A DNA stretch of 64,000 nt, taken from Pomphorhynchus laevis. Lineage: Eukaryota; Acanthocephala; Palaeacanthocephala; Echinorhynchida; Pomphorhynchidae. The stretch lies in NCBI GenBank assembly GCA_012934845.2, contig WNNJ02001571.1:1-64000 (forward strand), read 5' to 3'. A program made the position numbers and the translations under genes. Shown one piece after another: positions 13,788 to 25,100 of this stretch; positions within the stretch are counted from its first letter, which is position 1; each line of letters starts with the position of its first letter. The notes under the pieces were generated by a model. It was not told the DNA's origin, searched no databases, and was given only the letters and a program-made list of their open reading frames with translations.

Positions 13788-14150
13788 TACGATACTATTT
13801 TAAAATGACTTCGTAAATGTTAATCGAATTTGCATAAATTAAGAACAAATATCAATCAACATTAATTTATAGTCATAATTACTAAAGTTATAATATAAGT
13901 CAATAACAAAACACATAAGTCTTAATATTTATTCATAAGCGTATAGATTGTCCCATGCTATAAACTGAAATATTCCTAGAGGTCTTATTTTGATTATTAC
14001 AAATCCTTAGATAATTTTGATTATCTAAGAATTATCTTATTGCATAATCAATACAAATATATTACAATACAATATAAAAATATATTTGTAATTTACTTAT
14101 TATAAATATTACTGAGATACACGGTTTCTATAAGTAAATCAAATGAAATT
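13788..14150. repeat. Duplication B, partial third copy
   Basis: Matches 11925-12260 and 20174-20440 (for example TAAGCGTATAGATTGTCCCA). It directly follows the Penelope-like fragment, so the two have been carried or rearranged together here. Confidence 0.7.
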
Positions 14151-15831
14151 GTATAAGTTAACTGTTTAAAATGTTTTCCAAAACTTAAAATTAAGATATT
14201 GATCATTCCATATCGACTTTTAAATAGGTAACAACCAAAGAATCGTCTTAATATAAATTCGATCACTTATCGATATTTTCTTATCATGATATGAAGTCCA
14301 CTTCAGTTCTATCCACACCTTATTATGGAGAGCTTATTATTTTGTACTATTCTGGAAGTCAACTTTTTATCTCTTTATTAAACACATTTACTTCATAACG
14401 ACTTTAAATTTGTAATCAAATGTTAATTGTATGGATACTGCAAACATTCGCATTGCCAGACAGAAATAAGTATGTCTGCAATAGTCAAAAAATGGATATT
14501 GATTGTTTCGTAATCATGTTTATTTATAACGTTAATAACCTATAATCACAAAAGCAGTTGTATGTAAAAGCGAAAGAATATCTGATAGTTTATTGACAAA
14601 TCCAAGGTTAGTTTATTTCTTAAGTGAAAAATTGAAATTTATTTTATTTTGGTTTCTAAATGTTATGATTTTTTAAAACCATGAGCCTATCCACGTTTCA
14701 TTTAAGTTTTAATAGCTGACTTTGAATGATTTGCGTGGATTCTAATTGATTTCTAATACTAATTGATTTCTCGCTATTTATATTAAACATGTGTTTTAAA
14801 CTAAACATTTGCAGACATTTGGTAGAAACATTTAAATGTTTCCACGAAACATAAAATATTTGCTGAATATTAATGTTGATGATTTTAGCTGTTTTACACA
14901 TTAAAATTAATTTTGTGGTTGCCATTTACATCACAAAATATAATGTTTGTAGAAATTCAAATTAAATATATTTTACTAGTTGATACTAGTAAATATAACA
15001 TCATTCAATGATGTTATATTGAATATATAACATCATTTTCGGCGTTAATTTCGAGTTTAACGTTTTCGGGTTGTTTCTTATAAATCTTGGATAATACCTT
15101 ATCTAATCGATATACTTGTTTAATACTTTATTCGTATATTCACGGATGCCGCACAAATCAATTTAAAGGAACTCAAATCTAAAGATTACATATATAAATT
15201 ATAATTTAAATATAATATAATAAAATAAATTTTACTTATATTTTCAAAAAACTTTCAAATCGTTTAAATACTAAAGAAATTCCCAATGAATTGACATGCT
15301 GTAGTTAAACAGCTATAATTTTATATTTATGTATTGAAATAGTGACGCTAGTTTTGACAAATTGAAATATAAAACATTTTGTTTTTATTAATTTTAGTAC
15401 ATACTTGCTATAAAAAGTTTTATCTTTAAACAATTTCATAATCTTCTTGCTATTCTTCAGATTTTATGACTAAAACTAAAATATTCAATCACGGATGTGA
15501 TTGAATATTCAATTGAATATTTCGATGTTTTATATGTCGCTATACAGGAAATCATGATGTAATTTGACTTCAAATTATTAATCTAAGCTAAAATTGTAAT
15601 TTAAATAAATTTTGCTTATATAAGTCTAATTTATTAAATTAATAAATAATTTTAGTTAACAAACTAAATTACCTATTATTTCAAAAGTAATATGATAAAA
15701 TAATACTACTCTAATCAAATTAGAGTTGTAAAATCTTTTATTTTTATAATTCGCTATCAACTAGACTATTATAACTAATTTATAAATTAAATAAATCAAA
15801 TTAATAAATGGGTCGAGAAATAAGGGCCTTA
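14151..15831. other. Non-coding stretch
   Basis: AT-rich DNA with no gene that I recognise. A near-perfect palindrome with 14-bp arms around AATATAACATCATT lies near 14993-15021. The 75-codon minus-strand frame at 14698-14925 does not resemble a known family. Confidence 0.45.
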
Positions 15832-16081
15832 ACCTGAAAGCAGTTCTTCCTGATGACCTCTTATCTTAATTATGATACAACGTCAGTTATTTATAAGTCA
15901 ATTCATAAAAATTGACTTTTATTTTAAATTTTAATTCTTTTTTACCTTGATATAAATAATAAAAAATCTAAAAACAATTATTTATTTTATTATTTAATTA
16001 TTAAAATTTTGATTTAGCATTATTATGTTTTGTTTATTTTATAATTATATTAAATACGTAGACTCAGTTTAGCTGATTTGT
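15832..16081 (+). mobile_element. Naiad-type Penelope-like element, 3' end fragment
   Basis: Plus-strand 3' end of the 45-48 kb element. It has the TTCCTGATGACCTCT box, the GATACAACGTC run and the terminal ACTCAGTTTAGCTGATTTG. No coding part remains. Confidence 0.8.
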
Positions 16082-16197
16082 TTTATATAATATATATTAT
16101 AATATATAATATCTAATATCTATATATTATATATCATATATTATATATTATATATAATATATTATCTACAAAATTATTTTATATTATATATTATATT

Positions 16198-16512
16198 AGA
16201 GGTCCTGATGACCTCTAATCCTTATTCTGATACAACGTCTGTTATTTATTAGTAAATTTATAAAAATTGACTTTTATTTTAAATTTCAATTCTTTTTTCA
16301 CCTTGATATAAATATTAATTGTATACAATGTTATATAATCATTTATTATTTATATTTATTTTAACTTGATATAAATTAGATAAAATATTATAAAAAAATT
16401 TAATTATTTATTATCTAATTATTAAATGTTATTTATTTATTTAGCATTATTATTTTAATTTATTTATGATTTTATAATTAAAAGTAGACTCAGTTAAATG
16501 AATTGATATTAA
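16198..16512 (+). mobile_element. Naiad-type Penelope-like element, diverged 3' end fragment
   Basis: Second plus-strand 3' end fragment, 120 bp after the previous one and more diverged, with internal AT-rich expansions. It keeps CCTGATGACCTCTAA at the start and GTAGACTCAGTTAA near its end. A short (ATAT)n tract separates the two fragments. Confidence 0.7.
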
Positions 16513-16560
16513 ATAATTTTCTTAATTTATTTTATATTCATTTTAGTTATAATATCTTTT

Positions 16561-16590
16561 TATAAGCGATTATTTAAATAATCGCTTATA
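16561..16590. repeat. 30-bp perfect palindrome
   Basis: The sequence TATAAGCGATTATTT is followed directly by its own reverse complement. Half of it (TAATCGCTTA) recurs at about 16597-16610, and ATAAGCGAT at about 16626. No function is evident. Confidence 0.8.
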
Positions 16591-18004
16591 AAAGTAATAA
16601 TCGCTTATTATTATTTTATAATCTCATAAGCGATTTTTAAACAAATAACGAAAATTTGAGATTTGTGTTTGGGCCAAGCTAATAATTGTTGAATTTGAAT
16701 AAACGTTCTACTTAATAAAAAATCAATTCAAATAATTATTTAGGAAGATTTATATTATTTCTAATGATTTTTGTAATGTATAGAGTATTATATATGACAA
16801 TCTGTTAGAAATTATGTAGAGTTCTACCAGAGGCATTGTTCTTAAAGAGCAATATATCATTCTTTATCACAAACAAAGCCATGAAAAATTACAGTATTTG
16901 AAGTTGCACTAGAAATTGAACATGTCTCCTCCCTCAATCTTTTATGTTCGGATTCAACATCTAGAATTTTCTTATGTAATTACGAATTTTAGCTATTCCG
17001 GGCGTAAAGATTATTGCAGTGTTATGCTAGTCAAGAGTCTTTCATATCACAACTCTATATTTCAGATAGTTTCTTGGATAATAGAATTATCGTTTGTCTA
17101 TATCGGAATTTACTCTTCAAAAACAAAGTATTTAAGGAATTTACACAATTTCATTATGTAAATATGAATATGGATAATTTAGTTCCAATTTATAGCAAAC
17201 CGCGCATATTTTATACAGGTAAATTAATGGCAAATGTAAATTCTAGTAAATAATAGTTTCTAATGACGTTGTGAGTGTCTAGAAAATGTCAAATTGAATT
17301 TTTATAATGAAACATAGAAAGAATAATACGAAGGAATTACATAATGTAATTAATAAAATACAATTTCATTGATATAGGCACATCATAGCATAACGTTATT
17401 AAGATTTTGTCTAGTAATTCGTTATATTTAGATTAAAACTAATGTTATAATTATTTTATTATATTTATTGCATTATATATAATCTCTATATATTATTAAT
17501 AATTAGTAATTTTAGTAAATAATATTTATCTATGACTTTTGTAGTAAAATGATAAGTAAAAATTTAGAATTTAAAATTAATATTGATGTTAATTCAAAGT
17601 TAATATTAATCTTTATATTAATAATGGGATAAATATTAATTTAAATATTTTCATTCTACACGCTGTTTTAAATTAAACAACAATAATTGATTAATTTAAT
17701 TAATTTTAATTTTATAAATAATTAAATTTTATAATTTATAAATAATAAAAACAAATATAAACAAATTATATAAACAAATATATTTTTATTTAATTTGCAA
17801 AATGTAACAAGCAAGTTTTTCATTCTAATTGTCAATAAAACAAATTAATTGAGTGATCATCATTCAACATTAAAAATACCTAAACTTGAAGCGTAGGTAT
17901 TCTATCAGTAGCTGATGAGGTCAACCAATACTGAAATGCAGCATACTGCTGTTGACTACAGAAAGGTTTAGAGCAACGTGCATTGTCATGGAAATTTCAA
18001 TTGT
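16591..18004. other. Non-coding stretch
   Basis: AT-rich DNA. Two overlapping open frames at 16916-17253 are not like any family I know and have no supporting splice sites. I call no gene. Confidence 0.45.
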
Positions 18005-20440
18005 AACAATGACTTCGCATGCATATCAACTTGAAATAAATATTATATTTAAATCATATCAATTGAGATATTTTACACAAATATTTTATATTAATGATCA
18101 GTTTCCACTATTTATGTAAAAGTAATATCTAACTTTTGTAAAATCACAAGTAAAAGATTTTAATGTTACCTTGAAATTAGTATAAACTAATAATAAATTA
18201 CTGAGGAACATTGATGAGTTCCTTTGCTCAAATGTTTTAAAAATGATTTTACAATCCAATTCATAATTTTATTATCGATACGACATTATTGTTTTTCTGC
18301 AAGTTTCGTTGATTTTTTATTTTTCTTATAACTTTACAATACACAAAACAACAAAATATTATCAAAAATTTATTTAAACTATAAAGCAAACATTTTTTAT
18401 ATATGGATAATCAAATTTAATCAGGGAAAATAGTGATTAGCATGTATTTGACCTCACTGCTATGTTGGACTAATAAATTGGGACTGAAACCTGATAACAC
18501 TGCAGTTCCTTCTGATGACCTCTATTCCTTATTCGGATATATCATATATTATTTATTATTCAATTCATAACAATTATATAATTATTTATCATTTATCTTA
18601 ATTTTTTATATATCGTATAGAATACGTAGACTCAGTTAGCTAATGACTGTAGACTCACTTACAATTCAATTCATAATTTTATTATCGATACGACATTATT
18701 GTTTTTCTGCAAGTTTCATTGATTTTTTATTTTTCTTATAATTTTACAATACACAAAACAACAAAATATTATTAAAATGTTTTATCTACGTGAAATAAAT
18801 ATAAAATTTAAATCATATCAATTGAGATATTTTACACTAATATTTTATATTAATGATCAGTTTTCACTATTTCTGATCCTTATAAATCGTGTATTGTATA
18901 TTTCTCTAATCCTTATTCTTATAACTCGTCTATTGTTTATTAGTCATTCATTAAAATTGAATTTTATTTAAAATTTTAATTTTAAATAAAATTAAAGTTA
19001 TCTGATCTGATTTGTTAAACTGGCAAATTTTTATTGACTTGCAGACTTTATTATCTGATAATATAACCTCTGTCAAAAATACTGAAACAATGTATTCATG
19101 ATATAACATTATAAAATATCATGTTTTTCGATTATTGTAGCTTCTTTTAAACCAATGCTTGGCCATTTTATTACATTTTATGTTCAAGTAAATAAAATTG
19201 TTTATAAAACAATAGAACGAACGTTAGTTAAATACACAACAAAAGTAAATTAAAAAAATTAAGCGAAATGTAAAAGATCGAAATATACGAGTAGGCAAGA
19301 CTCCACATTTGTAAGTCCGTCTTTTGCCATGTTTCCTTCAAATTATTTATTGTTACACAATTGACAAAGACGTGGTCAGCGATTCGTACGACAATTAGTC
19401 CCAGAAGACAATTAATTTACGGAGAGTGCGCACGGAATGTATGCACTGTTTATATAGCCCAAATCAAATGTGTACAATAGAACAGGTGTTAAATGTCTTT
19501 CTTAGTTGTACAATTCGATTCGACAGTAAAACGATTTTGCATGCTTTAAGCTGGATTAGTTATAAGTTACACGGACTAAACAATTGGTAAAATCAGTAAA
19601 AGAAACGATGTTGTTTTAATGCTTTACAGATTTTGATATCTCAGCGTAAGTACGGCCACACAATTTTTAGTTTATTTTACTAAAATCCTATTACTAGCTT
19701 TTTTCAATCTACCAAAAAGATAGTTGAATAGATCGGCCACCTTTTAATCTTAGTTAGTAAAGTATTTTTTAAATTATATCTATGTAAAGCCTATTTAAAT
19801 ATATTTATAATTTACTTATACGCATGCACGTTTAATAATTTGTGCTGTTATAAATTAAAATAAATTTTCGTTTTTAAAATTACCGAAAAAACTTATGGCT
19901 TTTTCAAGTATTTTATTTATAATTTTTGATGACTTGTAATTTAGTTGATAACTTAGATACACGTTTTCTGTATGTAAATATAATGAAATTGTAAAATATT
20001 ATGTTATATTTATTTTAATATTATAAATATTGAAAAACAATTGTGTTATTAAAAAACAAATTTTCATTACTTTGTGTAAGTACGGCTAATATAATTTCAG
20101 TTTATTTTGCTAAAATCCAGTGACCAAGAGTTTTTTTGATAAAAATATATGTGTAATTTACTTATTAACCTAAGATTCAAAATACGATACTATTTTAAAA
20201 TGACTTCGTAAATGTTAATCGAATTCGCATAAATTAAGAACAAATCTCAATCAACATTAATTTATAGTCATAATTACTAATGTTATAATATAAGTCAATA
20301 ACAAAACACATAAGTCTTAATATTTATTCATAAGCGTATAGATTGTCCCATGCTATAAACTGAAATATTCCTAGAGGTCTTATTTTGATTATTACAAATC
20401 CTTAGATAATTTTGATTATCTAAGAATTGTCTTATTGCAT
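18005..20440. repeat. Long dispersed duplication B, copy 2 with insertions
   Basis: Matches 10675-12270 in the same orientation. The copy has been opened: its first part appears at 18005-18110 and again at about 18790-18865. Between them lie a Penelope-like 3' fragment and a roughly 110-bp direct repeat (18251-18360 and 18661-18770). A further faint Penelope-like 3' fragment is at about 18872-18970. The uninterrupted part 19034-20440 is almost identical to 10788-12135, so this duplication is young compared with the LINE fossils nearby. Confidence 0.75.
18428..18648 (+). mobile_element. Naiad-type Penelope-like element, diverged 3' end fragment
   Basis: Carries a diverged version of the 3' block (TAGCATGTATTTGACC, then GAAACCTGATAAC, then TTCTGATGACCTCT) and the terminal ACGTAGACTCAGTTAGCTAA. 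It lies inside duplication B copy 2. Confidence 0.75.
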
Positions 20441-20804
20441 AAGCACAAGTTTTATATAATAAGTTTTATCACAAGTTTTTATTTTTTTGTAATATTTTAT
20501 TTTAATTAAATTTCAATTTGCCCATCTATTTATCCAGTTTTTGTTTTCTAAGCGGAATAATTGTTTTAGTGGAACGAACACTTTGATATTGAACTTACAG
20601 AAATAAGGAGGACGAATAGTGCAGGCATAAAACCTCTCAACTGGTTATCAAAACTACAACCGGTTTGTTTTCTGGATTGAAAATACTGAATTAAAATACT
20701 GAATTCTAAAATCGTGAATCGAAATAGTCACTTTAAAAAAAGTCAACCCAGTCGATTTCAAATTGAACCACTAGATCCACAGTACTGTGCTATTTGGACA
20801 TTAC

Positions 20805-20862
20805 ATGTTAACTGCTCGCACACAGACCTATACCGCATTCTGTCTTGTAAGAATAATTGCAG
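20805..20862 (+). CDS. Candidate first (signal-peptide) exon of the Kirre/Roughest-like gene
   Basis: An ATG at 20805 opens 19 codons ending at GCA G|GTAAAC, a phase-1 donor. The first certain Ig1 exon needs exactly one preceding base, and the joined codon would be GCA (Ala). The encoded peptide has a moderately hydrophobic stretch (TAFCLVRIIA) that runs on into LSLKL, so it could serve as a signal peptide, though it is not a strong one. Phase agreement has a one-in-three chance of being accidental, and a true first exon could lie farther upstream. This is a weak call. Confidence 0.25.
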
Positions 20863-21955
20863 GTAAACTTTATAAAACTATTTTTAACTTAATGTATAAT
20901 GTTCTAATAAATACATATAATGTACATATATTGTATATAATATATAATATTATATATTACGTATTTGCCGAGCATATGTTGTTTCATTTAAAGAATTATA
21001 TGTCAATGGAAATACTTTACATTCTTATAGGTCGGGCCATTATATTAACATGTCGATCAATATTGTTTCGGCTTAACAAATTGATTTCAAACAACTCTAC
21101 TAATCGCTTAATAGCGATTTTAGACGACTACTTTATTTTTTACAATTAGAATATCTGGACACCGAGATCATTTGACTGAGTTCATTGATTGATGTATTAA
21201 TTTTTTAAGTGGATTATGCAGACAGGCCGCTTACAAGTTCACCGAAATAAACAAAAAAGGATGTGACTGAAGTCCATACCACGTTGGCGTGGATTTCATC
21301 GGATCTCATTGCTAGTTTAACTGCAGGGCCTGGTTACTCAGTAGAAATGTGGGAAGCATGGATTTAAATGTGGTAAGTTTAGGCTGTTAGAGAAGTTTAA
21401 TGGGAAACGAATTCCAAATGAGAGGCGTAGAAATAAGACAGGAACGCAAGCCATTGTTCGACTGATAACGAGTAATGTGTAGCAGGAACTAATTTTTTGA
21501 TCAAAGTGCTCTGGAGGACGAATATTCAGCACAATGCAATTCTAGGGGATTAATAGTTCGATGTTTTATAAAATATGTATGCATGTAGCTTTAACAATAT
21601 TGTATTTTCAATTGATTTAGTTGACTTTTATTTAGTTGAAAATTTTATTTTCAATTGTATTTTCAATTGATCATACGATTAATGATTAGTTTTTGCTAAC
21701 TATCGAAAATATAAAATATACAATTTATTATTTTTCAGTGTATAACAAGACACTTTTTTAACTTTCTGTAATTGTTTAATGTAAAACAAATTTGGTTATC
21801 AAATCACTTAGTTGTAAAAATTACGATTTTAATAAAATGTCACCCACTTTTTAAAACACCATAATCGGTTCAATTTATTGGTATAATTTTTGAATGCTTT
21901 GTAGGTAATTTATTTCAAATTGAATAATTTTTGAATACACAATTATATTATTTAG
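20863..21955. other. Upstream flank or first intron of the Kirre/Roughest-like gene
   Basis: I see no confident coding sequence. The 64-codon minus-strand frame at 21338-21532 lies in a locally less AT-rich patch and is not recognised. An alternative 5' exon of the receptor gene could be hidden here. Confidence 0.35.
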
Positions 21956-22147
21956 CACTTAGTTTGAAGTTAATTGAACATCCAGCTGATATTAGTACAA
22001 TGGAGGGCTCAAATATTACATTGAAGTGCATTGTCAATAACCCTTCTGTAAATGTAATATGGTGCCAAAATAAATTTTGTACTCTAGGCGCAACTCGCGA
22101 TTTGAAAGGTTATCCTAGGTACTCCATCAATGGAAATCCAAAAAAGG
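21956..22147 (+). CDS. kirre/rst-like: Exon: Ig1, first part
   Basis: The acceptor is TTATTTAG|CA and the exon needs one base from the previous exon. It encodes the N-terminal part of Ig1, with the first Cys in ITLKC, the Trp in NVIWC and the family motif [18 protein letters not shown]. It ends in AAG G|GTACTA (phase 1). The next exon follows after only 53 bp, so the intron is close to the minimum size. Read without splicing, the frame ends soon after the border. Confidence 0.85.
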
Positions 22148-25100
22148 GTACTACTTCGATATTGATATATTAAAATATATATTTGATATAATATTTGTAG
22201 GCGAGCACAATCTTGTAATTACGAATGTACATGATAGCGACTCGGGGATATATCAATGCCAAGTACTAAAATCATTATCAATGAACGGTCTTAAATCGAG
22301 AGAAGCATATCTTAATGTTTACAGTGAGTAAATTTAATATCATTTTGATAAAAACATTTATGTATTTTGCAAATACATTTAAACAACGTACAAATTTAGT
22401 TTAAGGTTTGATTTTTACTTCAATAAATTCATAAAAAATAGGGTTTTCAATATTTTCATAATTACGTCACTTTTATTCATTTTTATTTGTTTTCTAAATT
22501 TATCAAAATAGAATCAATAAAGATTTCTTAATAACAAAACAAGCAGGATTAAAATATGCTAATACATCCAAAAATGAAAAATGTCATAGTATAAAAAGAC
22601 GGAAATAACAGACGATTTCAGTTGAGTTGTTTTCGTATAATAACGGGCAAAGGCGATCAGATCCCTATAACTTACACCAGTGCGCCACCTTTCGTCTGAA
22701 CCAATCACGTTATCTCACACACCTGAGGGTCCAGTCGAGGCAGACAATGGTTGAAAATCGCGAGATGAGAAGCTTAAGAAACCTTGATCTTTGCCCTGGA
22801 TGACGCCCTCTAGCAAAGAAGACTAAAAACGAGATTGACCAGGAACTCTCAGATGAACACCTGAGGTTTCTGACTTAATACCAGATTCTATTGAACAATG
22901 GAAAACAAAGTAAAATATCAATTGAAGACGTAGCACTATCGGAATATCTAGATCCTCGAACAGCGATATTATCGGATAATCAGGATATGGTTAGGACGTT
23001 TGAAGGAACTAGAGGATTGCATCATCCAAATAACAATAATTTTGCTCATTATATCGATAAACCGCTAGTAAACGAAAAAGAAGAATCAATCATTCAAGAA
23101 AACAAGATTTTGAGACAATTCCTAACAGCTGACGTTAGCCGGCAAGAATACGACCTCCGCCTACCTAACCTAAACATAAATTGATATAAGCGTGTCAGCT
23201 TTCCATTATATTGTTACTGTTTACTGCTCGATCGTTAAGCTCTACTTATAAAAGCTTCATATTTTTCTTCAGTAAAAATTGTGCTTATTTTTCTCCTTCA
23301 GTAAAACTTCAGTGTTTTTGTTCGTTACAATTAACTACACTTATAATATTCGATTATAAATTTTATTGCTCGTTTAATTATTATTGAAATAATATCCTGT
23401 ATGTTATGCACACCATAGGAATTGTGTCTGTCATATTTTGTATTATTCAAAATAATAAAATATTTATTTAGTATTTAATGGAATATTAAAGATTCAATTT
23501 AGTATATATCTAAAATATTGAAATTTATCTAAATATATATTTAATATATCTAAACTATTGATCAATACTCCTCTAATGTCACATGCGATGAAGGATATAC
23601 ATCAAATACAAAATATCAATATCAGTCGCATACAAAATCAGTTAGTAGAATGTCATAGGTTGTTGAGCTACAATAAAGACAGTGCAAGTTCGAACCTGTA
23701 GGAGATTTTGGCACTGACATGAACAGAATTTATAAATTCAAGATGGTCCGCACGTATGAAACAATATCCTGTTTGAACAAAACTTTCCATAAAAGCCGTG
23801 AAGATAAAATCTCAATATACATGTTCGTATAATTTGGGTGCAAATTTTCCAAATGTGAGATAATTCAACAGTTGGTCTGAAACGATTATATCCATCCATT
23901 ATGGGTGGTTTTTTGTCCAACAACGTACTTGACAGAGAGAAGCTAATATGAAGACGAATCGTTTCTGCATAATAAAGTATAAAGGATATTTGGTGGTAAA
24001 GAAAGCTAATTTTGAGGAAAAACATTTTGAGGCAAACAAAAGAAAAATTTAAGAAAGTTTTATTTGATTTCATCGATTTTCCATTACATTTAGGGAATAT
24101 GGATCTTTCCAAATATCTGATAGCACACTAACGGTAGTTTTTTGAATTTGAATATCTGACTGAACTCATACAAGAAGCAACTTTACAAGTAATAATGTCA
24201 AACTAATGGGTAAAAATCCACCTAAAGTTAAGATTGAAGACATGTACCAAATTGAGAACACATTTGCAAATTCGAACTACCATAAGTAAACGCGTAATTT
24301 TGAGGTAGTACTGGCTCTTAATTTCAACATGTTGGTTTTACCCAGTGAACCTATAGCTATGCAATAACGTTTTAGTCTGCACAATGCTGAATTCAAATGC
24401 CTTTTTTCGACGAATAAATAACAAGTTCATTAGCATAAATAGACAATAGCTATTATATTGGGTAATGCATGCTGGGAGAGGGCAAATAAACTAAATGAAG
24501 GCAGACTAATAGGATATCCTTTATAGACACCTATAATTTGTTGAAACAATTTTATATAATTTAAGATATAGTTATAGATATAGTTTTAAAGTTATTAATT
24601 CTAATAAATTATCCTTTACTGTCATAAATATAGTTTTAATATATAGTTTTATATTATTTAAGATATAGTTATAGATATAGTTTTAAAGTTATTAATTCTA
24701 ATATAATATCCTTTGCTTTTATAGATGTAGCTTTAAATATGATAATGTCGACGTATATAATGTGAATATAATATATTACAAGTAAATACAAGTTAAGTGC
24801 ATATTTTGTTATCAAATTCTTTGTATTTACAGGATCTGCTGAAGTTATAAGCTTGCAAAAGCCATTAAGAATAAGAGAAAATCAACAAACAGCTTTAGAA
24901 TGCATTGCTGATTATTCTTATCCTAGTTCAAAAATTAGATGGCATCCGGAAGAATTTATTAAGGAAAATTCCATTTCAGTAAATTCATCGGAGCGAATAG
25001 TTTACATGAATCAACGTGAACTTTGGGCAGCAACAAGTGTGTTAACATTCAATGCAACATACAACTGGTACAATGCCAAAATTGATTGCATAGTAGACCA

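Noticed and set aside
20787-21149. 120-codon frame as a whole gene
   Set aside because: Most of it is AT-rich repeat translation. Only its first codons up to the donor at 20863 were kept, as a weak signal-exon candidate.
22891-23184. 97-codon frame as an additional receptor exon
   Set aside because: It resembles no Ig strand, lies in a GC-shifted patch with TATA-like boxes, and the Ig1 to Ig2 junction is in phase without it.
23738-24112. 124-codon minus-strand frame
   Set aside because: No family recognised. It shares only a short word (TTCAACAGTTGGTCTGAAAC) with the LTR fossil at 44.2 kb, too little for a call.
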